The notes under the pieces: generated by a model
Told to the model about the DNA's origin: nothing
Databases searched by the model: none
What the model saw: only the letters and a program-made list of their open reading frames with translations
Origin: Streptomyces sp. DH41
GTDB taxonomy: Bacteria > Actinomycetota > Actinomycetes > Streptomycetales > Streptomycetaceae
Direction: 5' to 3'
NCBI RefSeq assembly: GCF_029813785.1
Contig: NZ_JARVKY010000001.1
Coordinates: 310,001 to 374,000 of the forward strand
Length of the DNA: 64,000 nucleotides
Shown: one piece after another, positions 7,793 to 16,080 of the stretch
How the letters are laid out: each line of letters starts with the position of its first letter
How positions within the stretch are numbered: position 1 is the first letter of the stretch
Translations under genes and position numbers: made by a program

Positions 7793-8887
7793 GTGTCCCT
7801 GTCCGCCGCCGTCCTGATGGCCGCCGGTTCGTCGCCGTCCCCGACGCCGTCCCCGACGGCCCCGGCGATGCCCTCGCTCCAGGAAGCCCACGAGAGCGCG
7901 ACGAACGCCGCAGGCTGGGTCGAGGAGAACTGGTCGACGTGGCTGGCGATCGGGCTGCGGGTGCTGCTGATCGTGGTGATCGCCACGGTGCTCAGGGCGG
8001 TGGTGCGGCGGGCGATCACCAAGCTGATAGACCGGATGAACCGCAGGCCCGGGTCGGGCGGCGGCACCGCGCTGAGCGGACTGCTGGTCAACGCCGAGCG
8101 GCGTCGTCAGCGCTCGGAGGCCATCGGTTCCGTGCTGCGCTCGGTGGCCAGCTTCGTCATCCTCGGCACCGCGGCGCTGATGGTGCTGGGCACCTTCCAG
8201 ATCAACCTGGCGCCGCTGCTGGCGTCCGCCGGCGTGGCCGGCGTGGCGATCGGCTTCGGCGCCCGCAACCTGGTCACCGACTTCCTCTCCGGCGTCTTCA
8301 TGATCCTGGAGGACCAGTACGGCGTCGGCGACAGCATCGACGCGGGCGTGGCCTCCGGTGAGGTCATCGAGGTCGGGCTGCGGGTGACCAAGCTGCGCGG
8401 TGACAACGGCGAGATCTGGTACGTCCGCAACGGCGAGGTCAAGCGGATCGGCAACCTCTCCCAGGGCTGGTCGACGGCCGGCGTGGACGTCACCGTCCGC
8501 TCCGACGAGGACCTGGACAAGGTCAGGGAGACGCTCGGCGCGGTCGGCGAGCGGATGAGCAAGGAAGAGCCCTGGAACGAGATGCTCTGGGGTCCGATCG
8601 AGGTGCTCGGCCTGGACTCCGTACTGCTCGACTCCATGGTGGTGCGGGTCTCCGCGAAAACCATGCCCGGCAAGTCCCTCACCGTCGAACGTGAGCTGCG
8701 CTGGCGCGTCAAGCGCGCCTTCGACGCGGCCGACATCCGGATCGTCGGCGGTCCGGAGATCCCCGGACAGGCGGCCGCGGCCCCCGACCCGACGGCCGGC
8801 GTCGCCGCACCGTCGGCGTACGCGAGCACCGTGTCACCGCAGTCCATCGCCGCGTCCCCGATCTCCCCGCCGAGCACCACCAAGTAG
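7793..8887 (+). CDS. MscS family mechanosensitive ion channel
   Basis: A 364-residue small-conductance mechanosensitive channel that releases solutes on osmotic downshock. Start GTG 7793 follows CTGGAGG. After a Ser/Pro-rich N-terminus come TM1 (WLAIGLRVLLIVVIATVLRA, ~48-68), TM2 (VASFVILGTAALMVLGTF, ~118-135) and the pore helix TM3 (LASAGVAGVAIGFGARNLV, ~145-163), which keeps the Gly/Ala packing. The beta domain follows with FMILEDQYGVGD and LRGDNGEIWYVRNGEV. The C-terminal tail (~320-364) is Pro/Ala/Ser-rich. It appears monocistronic, with a strong hairpin 19 bp after the stop. Confidence 0.95.
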   Translation: MSLSAAVLMAAGSSPSPTPSPTAPAMPSLQEAHESATNAAGWVEENWSTWLAIGLRVLLIVVIATVLRAVVRRAITKLIDRMNRRPGSGGGTALSGLLVNAERRRQRSEAIGSVLRSVASFVILGTAALMVLGTFQINLAPLLASAGVAGVAIGFGARNLVTDFLSGVFMILEDQYGVGDSIDAGVASGEVIEVGLRVTKLRGDNGEIWYVRNGEVKRIGNLSQGWSTAGVDVTVRSDEDLDKVRETLGAVGERMSKEEPWNEMLWGPIEVLGLDSVLLDSMVVRVSAKTMPGKSLTVERELRWRVKRAFDAADIRIVGGPEIPGQAAAAPDPTAGVAAPSAYASTVSPQSIAASPISPPSTTK

Positions 8888-8905
8888 CGGACCCGGCACC
8901 CTTCC

Positions 8906-8941
8906 CGCCCCCGAGGCGACGACCGCGTCGCCCCGGGGGCG
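8906..8941 (+). terminator. strong hairpin terminator after the MscS gene
   Basis: CGCCCCCGAGGCGACG (8906-8921) pairs with CGTCGCCCCGGGGGCG (8926-8941), 15 of 16 bp, across a 4-nt ACCG loop. It separates the MscS transcript from the csn operon. Confidence 0.8.
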
Positions 8942-8992
8942 GTGCGGTCTCTTGACGGCTCCTCCTCGGCAGCCCTACGTTTCACAGCCAAC

Positions 8993-9005
8993 AGGAAACT
9001 TTCCT
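8993..9005. promoter_or_regulatory. CsnR-box palindrome
   Basis: AGGAAACTTTCCT is a perfect 13-bp palindrome about 90 bp before csnR. It matches, from memory, the AGGAAA-S-TTTCCT core of the operator bound by CsnR at the chitosanase gene csnA in S. lividans. It would make the csn operon self-repressed and induced by chitosan-derived sugars. Confidence 0.8.
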
Positions 9006-9096
9006 AACAGACCTTCCCAGCAAGCACCCAGTGGTCAGTGGACTTCACCACCGCCCACTGAAAAGCTGAGCGGCCGAGAGGCAGGTGTGGACACGC

Positions 9097-10320
9097 ATGG
9101 CAGGAACCGCCGGCACGCCGGGCACCCCGCGCGTCCTGCGCGCCATGAACGACCGGGCCGCCCTGGATCTCCTGCTGGAGCACGGGCCGCTGTCCCGCAC
9201 CCGGATCGGCAAACTCACCGGGCTGTCGAAGCCGACCGCCTCCCAGCTGCTGGCCCGCCTGGAGGCGGCGGGGCTGGTGCTGGCGGGCGGTACGACCGAG
9301 GGCCGCCCCGGGCCCGGCGCCCAGCTGTACGAGGTCAACCCGGCAGCCGCGTACGCCGCCGGAATCGACGTCACCCCGGGCCGCGTCCTCGCCGCGGTGG
9401 CCGACGTCACCGGGCGCACGGTCGGCCGGCACGAGCTGCCCACCCCGGGCCGGCGTGCCACCGTCCCGGTCGTCCAGCAGGTCACCGACGCCCTCGACGG
9501 CGCGGTGAAGGCGGCCGGGCTCGGCGGGGACGACGTCCACCGCGTCGTCATCGGCACCCCGGGCGCCTTCGACCCGGGCACCGGACGGCTGCGCTATGCC
9601 TCCCACCTGCCGGGCTGGCACTCCCCGACCCTCCTCGACGAACTCGCCGCCGCCCTGCCGATGCCGGTCGAGTACGAGAACGACGTGAACCTCGCCGCCG
9701 TGGCGGAGCAGCGCCTCGGCGCGGCCCGGGGCCACGAGGACTTCGTCCTGCTGTGGAACCAGGAGGGGCTCGGCGCCGCCCTGGTCCTCGGCGGCCGACT
9801 GCACCGCGGCTGGACCGGCGGCGCCGGTGAGGTCGGGTTCCTGCCCGTGCCGGGCGCCCCGCTGGTCCGCAAGGTCAGCCGTACGGGCAGCGGTGGCTTC
9901 CAGGAGCTGGCCGGTTCCCAGGCCCTGCCGGGGCTGGCCCGGGAGCTCGGCGTCGTGCCGGTGCCCTCCGGCTCGTATCCCGAGGTCGCCGCCGCCCTGG
10001 TCGCCCGGGCCTCGCTGGCCGACGGCGACAACGACAACGACCCGCACCGCCGCATGCTGCGGACCTACGCCACCCGCCTGGCCACCGGCCTGGCCTCCCT
10101 CGTCTCCGTCCTGGACCCCGAGCTCGTGGTCCTGAGCGGCACCTCGCTCACCGCCGGCGGTGAGGCGCTGCGCGCCCTGGTCCAGGACGAGCTGGAGGAG
10201 CTGGCCGCGTCCAGGCCCCGGCTCGTCGTCGGTGACGTGACCGAACACCCCGTACTGCGCGGCGCGCTGGAGAGCGCGCTGGCGACCACCCGCGACGAGG
10301 TCTTCGACACCTCGCGCTGA
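9097..10320 (+). CDS. csnR: ROK family repressor CsnR
   Basis: A ~407-residue ROK regulator. The N-terminal winged helix (residues ~10-65, LLLEHGPLSRTRIGKLTGLS then ASQLLARLEAAGLV) is joined to a ROK sugar-binding domain (GIDVTPGRVLAAVADVTG, ENDVNLAAVAEQ, then GWTGGAGEVGFLP). The CxCGxxGCxE zinc motif of ROK kinases is absent, as expected for a pure regulator. The following genes (binding protein, two permeases, GH4 enzyme, BadF-type kinase) match csnE-F-G-H-K of S. coelicolor. There CsnR represses chitosan-oligosaccharide uptake and the chitosanase. ATG 9097 is chosen; GTG 9085 in the same frame is an alternative with GAGAGG upstream. Confidence 0.9.
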   Translation: MAGTAGTPGTPRVLRAMNDRAALDLLLEHGPLSRTRIGKLTGLSKPTASQLLARLEAAGLVLAGGTTEGRPGPGAQLYEVNPAAAYAAGIDVTPGRVLAAVADVTGRTVGRHELPTPGRRATVPVVQQVTDALDGAVKAAGLGGDDVHRVVIGTPGAFDPGTGRLRYASHLPGWHSPTLLDELAAALPMPVEYENDVNLAAVAEQRLGAARGHEDFVLLWNQEGLGAALVLGGRLHRGWTGGAGEVGFLPVPGAPLVRKVSRTGSGGFQELAGSQALPGLARELGVVPVPSGSYPEVAAALVARASLADGDNDNDPHRRMLRTYATRLATGLASLVSVLDPELVVLSGTSLTAGGEALRALVQDELEELAASRPRLVVGDVTEHPVLRGALESALATTRDEVFDTSR

Positions 10321-10405
10321 CCCCGCACCCCCTCGGTTCCACTCCCCGCAGCACCGCCCCGCACCACCGCCCCGTCCCGCCACGCCCGCCCCAGGGAGAT
10401 CCGTC

Positions 10406-11749
10406 ATGCCCGGAATATCCAGAAAAGCGGCTCTCGCGGTCGCCGCCTTTGCCTCCCTCACCCTCCTCGCCACCGCCTGCACCGGTCAGTCCGACACCGG
10501 CGCCACGGACGATCCGAACGCCGAGACGACCATCACCTTCTGGCACGGCTGGAGCGCGCCCGCCGAGGTGAAGGCCGTGCAGGCGAACGTGGACCGCTTC
10601 GAGAAGGCGCACCCCAACATCAAGGTGAGGGTCGTCGGCAACATCAACGACGACAAGCTCAACCAGGCCCTGCGCGCGGGCGGTTCGAGCGGACCGGACG
10701 TGGTGTCGTCGTTCACGACCTCCAACATCGGCAAGTTCTGTTCCTCGGGCGCCTTCCTCGACCTGAAGCCGTTCATCGAGAAGTCGAAGCTCGACCTGGA
10801 CGCGCTCATCCCGAAGCCGATGCTGGAGTACACGCGGTTCGAGGGGACCCGCTGCGCCCTGCCGCTGCTCGGCGACGCCTACGGCCTCTACTACAACAAG
10901 GACGCCTTCGAGGCGGCCGGGATCAAGGCTCCGCCGAAGACCTGGTCCGAGTTCACCGAGGTGGCGAAGAAGCTGACCAAGGCGAAGCCCGGCGGCGACG
11001 GCTACGAGCGGCTGGGCTTCATGCCGAACTACCACGGCTACGAGACGGTCGTCGACCACTACATGTCCCAGTGGGACCACACCTACTTCGACGAGAACGG
11101 CAAGTCGAACGTGGCCGAGGACCCCGCCTTCGCGGAGATGTTCACGTACCAGAAGAAGCTCGTCGACGACCTCGGCGGCTTCGACAGGCTGGAGAAGTAC
11201 CGCAACACCTTCGGTGACGAGTGGGGCGCGAAGCACCCCTTCCACACCGGTCAGGTGACCATGCAGCTCGACGGCGAGTGGCGGCTCGGCATGGCGAAGG
11301 ACGCGGGCGTCGACTTCGAGATCGGCACCGCGCCGATGCCCGTCGCCGACGACGAGGTGGACGAGTACGGCAAGGGCTTCCTCTCCGGCACGGTCATGGG
11401 CATCGCCCCGCAGAGCGAGAAGCAGAACGCCGCGTGGGAGCTGGTGAAGTACATGACGACGGACACCGGGGCCGTCGTCGCCTTCGCCAACGCCATCCGC
11501 AACGTGCCCTCCACGTTCCCGGCCCTGAAGTCGCCCGACCTGAAGACGGACCCGGCGTTCAGGACCTTCCTGGACATCGCCCAGCACCCCGAGTCGAACT
11601 CCCCGCCGGCCTCCGTCAACGGCGCCACGTACCAGCTGACGCTCCAGGACTTCGGCTACCAGTACGAGTCGGGCAAGGTGAAGGACCTCGAGGCCGGACT
11701 GGAGAAGACGGCCGCGCAGATCGACCGCGACATCGAGCAGACGAAGTAG
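10406..11749 (+). CDS. csnE: extracellular solute-binding lipoprotein CsnE (chitosan oligosaccharides)
   Basis: A 447-residue family 1 solute-binding protein. The lipoprotein signal peptide ends in the lipobox LATAC (Cys25). The mature part begins TTITFWHGWSAPAE, followed by FEKAHPNIKVRVV, typical of sugar-binding proteins. It would be lipid-anchored outside the membrane and deliver chitosan-derived oligosaccharides to CsnF and CsnG. Substrate identity is inferred from the gene order shared with the S. coelicolor csn operon. The gene begins 85 bp after csnR, with AGGGAGAT 6-8 bases before the ATG. Confidence 0.92.
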   Translation: MPGISRKAALAVAAFASLTLLATACTGQSDTGATDDPNAETTITFWHGWSAPAEVKAVQANVDRFEKAHPNIKVRVVGNINDDKLNQALRAGGSSGPDVVSSFTTSNIGKFCSSGAFLDLKPFIEKSKLDLDALIPKPMLEYTRFEGTRCALPLLGDAYGLYYNKDAFEAAGIKAPPKTWSEFTEVAKKLTKAKPGGDGYERLGFMPNYHGYETVVDHYMSQWDHTYFDENGKSNVAEDPAFAEMFTYQKKLVDDLGGFDRLEKYRNTFGDEWGAKHPFHTGQVTMQLDGEWRLGMAKDAGVDFEIGTAPMPVADDEVDEYGKGFLSGTVMGIAPQSEKQNAAWELVKYMTTDTGAVVAFANAIRNVPSTFPALKSPDLKTDPAFRTFLDIAQHPESNSPPASVNGATYQLTLQDFGYQYESGKVKDLEAGLEKTAAQIDRDIEQTK

Positions 11750-11756
11750 CGGTCCC

Positions 11757-12737
11757 ATGACCACGAACACCACGAGCATCACGGACACCGCGAACACCGC
11801 GAACACTCTCCGCGCGAAGCGCCGGTCCTCGGCGCTTCGGACGGTGGCCTTCATGTCACCGTGGATCGTCGGGTTCAGCGTCTTCTTCGCCTACCCCATG
11901 GTGTCCACCGTGTACTTCTCACTGATGAAGTACGACGGCTTCGGCGTCCCGGAGTTCCGGGGCCTGGAGAACTGGGCGTACGTCTTCCAGGACTACCCGA
12001 TGTTCTGGCCGGCCCTGCGCAACACCCTCTGGCTGGTCCTGGTGATGGTGACCTGCCGGGTCGTGTTCGGGCTCGGTGTCGGGCTGCTCGTCACGAAGAT
12101 CAGGACGGGGACGGGCGTCTTCCGCACCCTCTTCTACCTGCCCTACCTCGCCCCACCGGTCGCCGCGACGCTGGCCTTCGTCTTCCTCCTCAACCCCGGC
12201 ACCGGCCCGGTCAACTCCGTCCTGGAGCAACTGGGCGTACCGGCGCCGGGCTGGTTCACGGACTCCGCGTGGTCCAAACCGGCGCTGACCGCGCTCGCGC
12301 TGTGGGGCGTGGGCGACCTCATGGTCATCTTCATGGCCGCGCTGCTCGACGTACCGAAGGAGCAGTACGAGGCGGCCGAGCTGGACGGGGCGTCGGCCTG
12401 GCAGCGGTTCCGGTTCGTCACGCTGCCGAACATCTCGCCCATCGTGCTGTTCGCCGTGGTCACGGGCGTGATCCAGACGATGCAGTACTACACGCAGCCG
12501 CTGGTCGCGGGAAAGGTCGCCTCCGGGATCATCGGCGGCTCCGGCCAGTCCTTCGAGCCGGGCTACCCGGACAAGTCGACCCTCACCCTCCCCCAGCTCG
12601 TCTACAACCTCGGCTTCCAGCGCTTCGACTACGGCTCCGCCTGCGTGGTCGCCCTCGTGCTGTTCGCGCTGGCCATGGCGTTCACGGCGCTGCTGATGCG
12701 CCGCCGGGGCGGTCTGATCCAGGCAGGTGAACGATGA
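11757..12737 (+). CDS. csnF: sugar ABC transporter permease CsnF
   Basis: A 326-residue MalF-type permease with six predicted transmembrane helices, the first at MSPWIVGFSVFFAYPMVSTV (residues ~32-52). The cytoplasmic EAA loop is EAAELDGASAWQRFRFVTLP (~203-222), which docks the ATPase. No ATPase gene lies in the operon; such Streptomyces sugar importers usually share the MsiK ATPase encoded elsewhere. It starts 7 bp after csnE and overlaps csnG by 4 bp. A Thr/Asn-rich stretch occupies the first 20 residues. Confidence 0.92.
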   Translation: MTTNTTSITDTANTANTLRAKRRSSALRTVAFMSPWIVGFSVFFAYPMVSTVYFSLMKYDGFGVPEFRGLENWAYVFQDYPMFWPALRNTLWLVLVMVTCRVVFGLGVGLLVTKIRTGTGVFRTLFYLPYLAPPVAATLAFVFLLNPGTGPVNSVLEQLGVPAPGWFTDSAWSKPALTALALWGVGDLMVIFMAALLDVPKEQYEAAELDGASAWQRFRFVTLPNISPIVLFAVVTGVIQTMQYYTQPLVAGKVASGIIGGSGQSFEPGYPDKSTLTLPQLVYNLGFQRFDYGSACVVALVLFALAMAFTALLMRRRGGLIQAGER

Positions 12738-13624
12738 CCCGGGTACGGGAACGGCCCGTGGTGGCCGGTACTCCCCCGACCGAACAGCGCGCCGCCCGCC
12801 GGCGCGTCCTGCTGGAGTGGATCGCCGTCCACGCCCTGGGCGTGGCCGCCGCGCTCTTCTTCGTCCTGCCGTTCGTCTTCGTGGTCCTCACCTCGCTGAT
12901 GAGCGACCAGCAGGCCCTCACCCGCGACCTGTGGCCGCACACCTGGGAATGGGGCAACTACCGCACGGTCCTGGACACGCCCGGCTTTCTGACCTGGTGG
13001 AAGAACACGCTGCTCTACGCGGGGCTCGGCACCGTCCTGACGGTCGCGTCGTCGATCCCCGTGGCGTACGCGCTGGCCAAGTTCCGCTTCCGGGGGCGGC
13101 ATCTGTCCCTGATGCTGGTGATCTCGATGATGATGCTGCCCCCGCAGGTGGTCATCATCCCGATGTACCTGTTCTGGGCGAAGCAGCTGGACCTGTCGGG
13201 CACGCTCTGGCCGCTGATCATCCCGATGGCGTTCGGTGACGCGTTCTCCATCTTCCTGCTGCGGCAGTTCCTGCTGACCATCCCGGACGAGTACCTGGAC
13301 GCGGCGCGGGTGGACGGCTGCGGGGAGCTGCGCACCCTGCTGAAGGTCGTCCTGCCGATGGCGAGGCCGGGCATCGCGGCCGTGGCCCTCTTCCAGTTCT
13401 TCTACGCCTGGAACGACTACTTCGGCCCGCAGATCTACGCCTCGGAGAATCCCGGCGCCTGGACCCTGTCCTACGGACTGGAGTCCTTCAAGGGCGCCCA
13501 CCACACCGACTGGAACCTCACCATGGCCGCGACCGTGCTGGTCATGGCCCCCGTGATCCTCGTCTTCTTCTTCGCGCAGAAGGCGTTCGTCGAGGGCGTC
13601 ACGCTGACTGGAGTGAAGGGTTGA
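12734..13624 (+). CDS. csnG: sugar ABC transporter permease CsnG
   Basis: A 296-residue MalG-type permease. Six helices are predicted, starting at HALGVAAALFFVLPFVFVVL (~33-52). The EAA-type loop reads YLDAARVDGCGELRTLLKVV (~188-207), with the D-G-C-G core of MalG proteins. It forms the heterodimer with CsnF. The ATG overlaps the csnF stop. The next gene begins 7 bp after its stop. Confidence 0.92.
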   Translation: MTRVRERPVVAGTPPTEQRAARRRVLLEWIAVHALGVAAALFFVLPFVFVVLTSLMSDQQALTRDLWPHTWEWGNYRTVLDTPGFLTWWKNTLLYAGLGTVLTVASSIPVAYALAKFRFRGRHLSLMLVISMMMLPPQVVIIPMYLFWAKQLDLSGTLWPLIIPMAFGDAFSIFLLRQFLLTIPDEYLDAARVDGCGELRTLLKVVLPMARPGIAAVALFQFFYAWNDYFGPQIYASENPGAWTLSYGLESFKGAHHTDWNLTMAATVLVMAPVILVFFFAQKAFVEGVTLTGVKG

Positions 13625-13631
13625 TGTCTGT

Positions 13632-14897
13632 ATGAAGCTCACCGTGGTCGGCGGCGGTTCGACCTACACACCCGAACTCGTGGACGGGTTCGCCCGGTTG
13701 CGGGACACGCTGCCGGTCGAGGAACTCGTCCTCGTCGATCCGGCGCCGGACCGGCTGGAGCTGGTGGGAGGGCTCGCCCGCCGCATCTTCGCCAGGCAGG
13801 GCCACGGCGGCCGCATCGTCACCACCGGTGACCTGGACGCGGCCGTGGACGGCGCCGACGCCGTACTGCTCCAGCTGCGCGTCGGCGGCCAGGCGGCCCG
13901 CGAACAGGACGAGACCTGGCCGCTGGAGTGCGGCTGCGTCGGCCAGGAGACGACCGGCGCGGGCGGCCTGGCCAAGGCGCTGCGCACCGTGCCGGTGGTG
14001 CTGGACATCGCCGAGCGGGTCCGCCGCGCCAACCCGGACGCCTGGATCATCGACTTCACCAACCCGGTCGGCATCGTGACCCGCGCCCTGCTCCAGGCCG
14101 GGCACCGGGCGGTCGGCCTGTGCAACGTGGCGATCGGGCTGCAGCGCAAGTTCGCCGCGCTGCTCGGGGTGGCACCGGCCGGCATCCACCTGGACCACGT
14201 GGGCCTCAACCACCTCACCTGGGAGACCGGTGTCCGCCTCGGCGGCCCCGAGGGCGAGGACGTCCTGCCCCGGCTGCTGGCCGAGCACGGGGACACCGTC
14301 GCCGCCGACCTCCGCCTGCCCCGGCCCCTCCTGGGCCGCCTGGGCGTCGTCCCCTCCTACTACCTGCGCTACTACTACGCGCACGACGAGGTCGTCGAGG
14401 AACTGCGCACCAAGCCGTCGCGGGCCTCCGAGGTCGCGGCGATGGAACGGCGACTGCTGGAGATGTACGCCGATCCGGCCCTGGACGAGAAGCCCGCCCT
14501 GCTGGCGAAGCGGGGCGGCGCCTACTACTCGGAGGCGGCCGTGGACCTGGCCGCCGCCCTGCTCGGCGGCGCGGGCTCCCCCTACCAGGTGGTGAACACC
14601 CGCAACCGGGGCACGCTGCCCTTCCTCCCCGACGACGCGGTGATCGAGGTGCCGGCCGCTGTGGGGCCGAAGGGGGCCGCTCCGCTGCCGGTGCCGGCCG
14701 TGGACCCGCTGTACGCGGGGCTGATGGCGAACGTGACGGCCTACGAGGACCTGGCCCTGGACGCGGCGCTGCGCGGCGGCCGGGACCGGGTGCTGCGGGC
14801 GCTGCTCGCCCACCCGCTCGTCGGGCAGTACGCGTACGCCGAGCGGCTCACCGACCGGCTGGTCGCACACAACCGGGAGCACCTGGCGTGGGCCTGA
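13632..14897 (+). CDS. csnH: GH4 family 6-phospho-beta-glucosidase-like enzyme CsnH
   Basis: A 421-residue GH4 glycosidase. GH4 enzymes use NAD+ and a divalent metal in an oxidation-elimination mechanism on sugars or phospho-sugars. The dinucleotide loop is VGGGSTYTPEL (residues 5-15). The family signature follows as IDFTNPVGIVTRAL, the metal-binding GLCNVAIG (Cys ~179) and LNHLTW (His ~199). In the csn operon it probably hydrolyses imported and phosphorylated glucosamine oligosaccharides. The true substrate is not shown by sequence. It overlaps csnK by 10 bp. Confidence 0.9.
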   Translation: MKLTVVGGGSTYTPELVDGFARLRDTLPVEELVLVDPAPDRLELVGGLARRIFARQGHGGRIVTTGDLDAAVDGADAVLLQLRVGGQAAREQDETWPLECGCVGQETTGAGGLAKALRTVPVVLDIAERVRRANPDAWIIDFTNPVGIVTRALLQAGHRAVGLCNVAIGLQRKFAALLGVAPAGIHLDHVGLNHLTWETGVRLGGPEGEDVLPRLLAEHGDTVAADLRLPRPLLGRLGVVPSYYLRYYYAHDEVVEELRTKPSRASEVAAMERRLLEMYADPALDEKPALLAKRGGAYYSEAAVDLAAALLGGAGSPYQVVNTRNRGTLPFLPDDAVIEVPAAVGPKGAAPLPVPAVDPLYAGLMANVTAYEDLALDAALRGGRDRVLRALLAHPLVGQYAYAERLTDRLVAHNREHLAWA

Positions 14898-15859
14898 CCG
14901 CGAACCTGCTCGCCGTCGACGCGGGCAACAGCAAGACCGACGTGGCGGTCGTGGCGGCCGACGGGGAGGTCCTCGCCACGGCCCGGGGCGGGGCCTTCCG
15001 GCCGCCCGCCGTGGGCGTCGAGCGGGCGGTGGACGCCCTCGGGGAAGCGGTGACGCGGGCCTTCGCGGCGGCGGGCGTCAGCTCCGCCGAGCACGTCTCG
15101 GCGTGCCTGGCCAACGCGGACCTGCCCGTGGAGGAGGAGCAGCTGGCCGCCGCGCTGCTCGCGCGGGGGTGGGGCGCGGGGGTGGAGGTACGCAACGACA
15201 CGTTCGCCGTCCTGCGGGCGGGTGTCGACGAGCCGCTCGGCGTCGCCGTGGTCTGCGGGGCCGGCGTCAACTGCGTCGGCATGCGCCCCGACGGCCGCAC
15301 CGCCCGTTTCCCGGCCATCGGGCGCCTCTCCGGCGACTGGGGCGGCGGCTGGGGACTGGCCGAGGAGGCGCTGTGGCACGCGGCGCGGGCGGAGGACGGC
15401 CGGGGCCGGCCCTCGGAGCTGGCCCGCACCCTGCCGGCCCACTTCGGGCTCGGTTCGATGTACGCGCTCATCGAGGCCCTGCACCTGCGGCACATCGAGC
15501 CCGTACGGCGCCACGAGCTGACCCCCGTGCTGTTCGCCACGGCGGCCGGCGGCGACCCGCTCGCCCGGGCGGTCGTCGACCGGCAGGCCGACGAGGTGGT
15601 GGCCATGGCCACGGTCGCGCTGACCCGGCTGGACCTGCTCGCCGTGCAGACACCGGTCCTGCTGGGCGGCAGCGTCCTGGCGGCACGGCATCCGCGGCTC
15701 GACGACCGGATACGGGAGCTGCTGGCGGACGTCGCCCCCAAGGCCGTACCGCGGGTGGTGACGGCACGGCCGGTGCTGGGCGCGGTGCTGCTGGGGCTGG
15801 ACCGGGCGGGGGCGGCCCCCGAGGCCCACGCGCGGGCGCGGGAGCACTTCACCGTCTGA
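14888..15859 (+). CDS. csnK: N-acetylglucosamine/glucosamine-type kinase CsnK (BadF/BadG family)
   Basis: A 323-residue actin-fold sugar kinase. The phosphate-1 loop is AVDAGNSKTDVAVV (residues ~8-21). RNDTFAVLRAG, VVCGAGVNCVG and IGRLSGDWGGGWGLAEEAL match the GlcNAc-kinase branch of the family. GTG 14888 lies within the last codons of csnH, so translation is coupled. It would phosphorylate amino sugars released from chitosan and feed them to glucosamine-6-phosphate metabolism. Confidence 0.88.
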   Translation: MGLTANLLAVDAGNSKTDVAVVAADGEVLATARGGAFRPPAVGVERAVDALGEAVTRAFAAAGVSSAEHVSACLANADLPVEEEQLAAALLARGWGAGVEVRNDTFAVLRAGVDEPLGVAVVCGAGVNCVGMRPDGRTARFPAIGRLSGDWGGGWGLAEEALWHAARAEDGRGRPSELARTLPAHFGLGSMYALIEALHLRHIEPVRRHELTPVLFATAAGGDPLARAVVDRQADEVVAMATVALTRLDLLAVQTPVLLGGSVLAARHPRLDDRIRELLADVAPKAVPRVVTARPVLGAVLLGLDRAGAAPEAHARAREHFTV

Positions 15860-15867
15860 GGAGCCGC

Positions 15868-15893
15868 CGGACCGCGGCCGGGGACCCGGTCCG
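15868..15893 (+). terminator. hairpin after csnK
   Basis: CGGACCG (15868-15874) and CGGTCCG (15887-15893) form a perfect 7-bp stem 9 bp after the csnK stop. There is no T-run. It is a plausible end of the csn operon. Confidence 0.5.
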
Positions 15894-16080
15894 AAGGCTC
15901 GGCCGGGGGAACCGAACCGGTTCCGGCGGCGTGTTCATGGGCAGGGGTGGTGCGGAACACCGTGATCGGAACACCGGCGGCGGAACACCCGGCTCCGCAC
16001 AAGATCGGGTGAAGGCCGGTGCGAATGCCGGTGCGGGCAGCGATACTTGCGGCGACGGATGACCATGGGGGAGGTCAGCA

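Noticed and set aside
8888..10400. DasR (GlcNAc regulator) sites controlling the csn genes
   Set aside because: No sequence close to the remembered ACTGGTCTAGACCAGT palindrome was seen; the CsnR box explains regulation better.
15912..15926. GAACCGGTTC palindrome after csnK as an operator
   Set aside because: It is a short 10-bp palindrome with no promoter context and lies between two forward operons near a better terminator hairpin.
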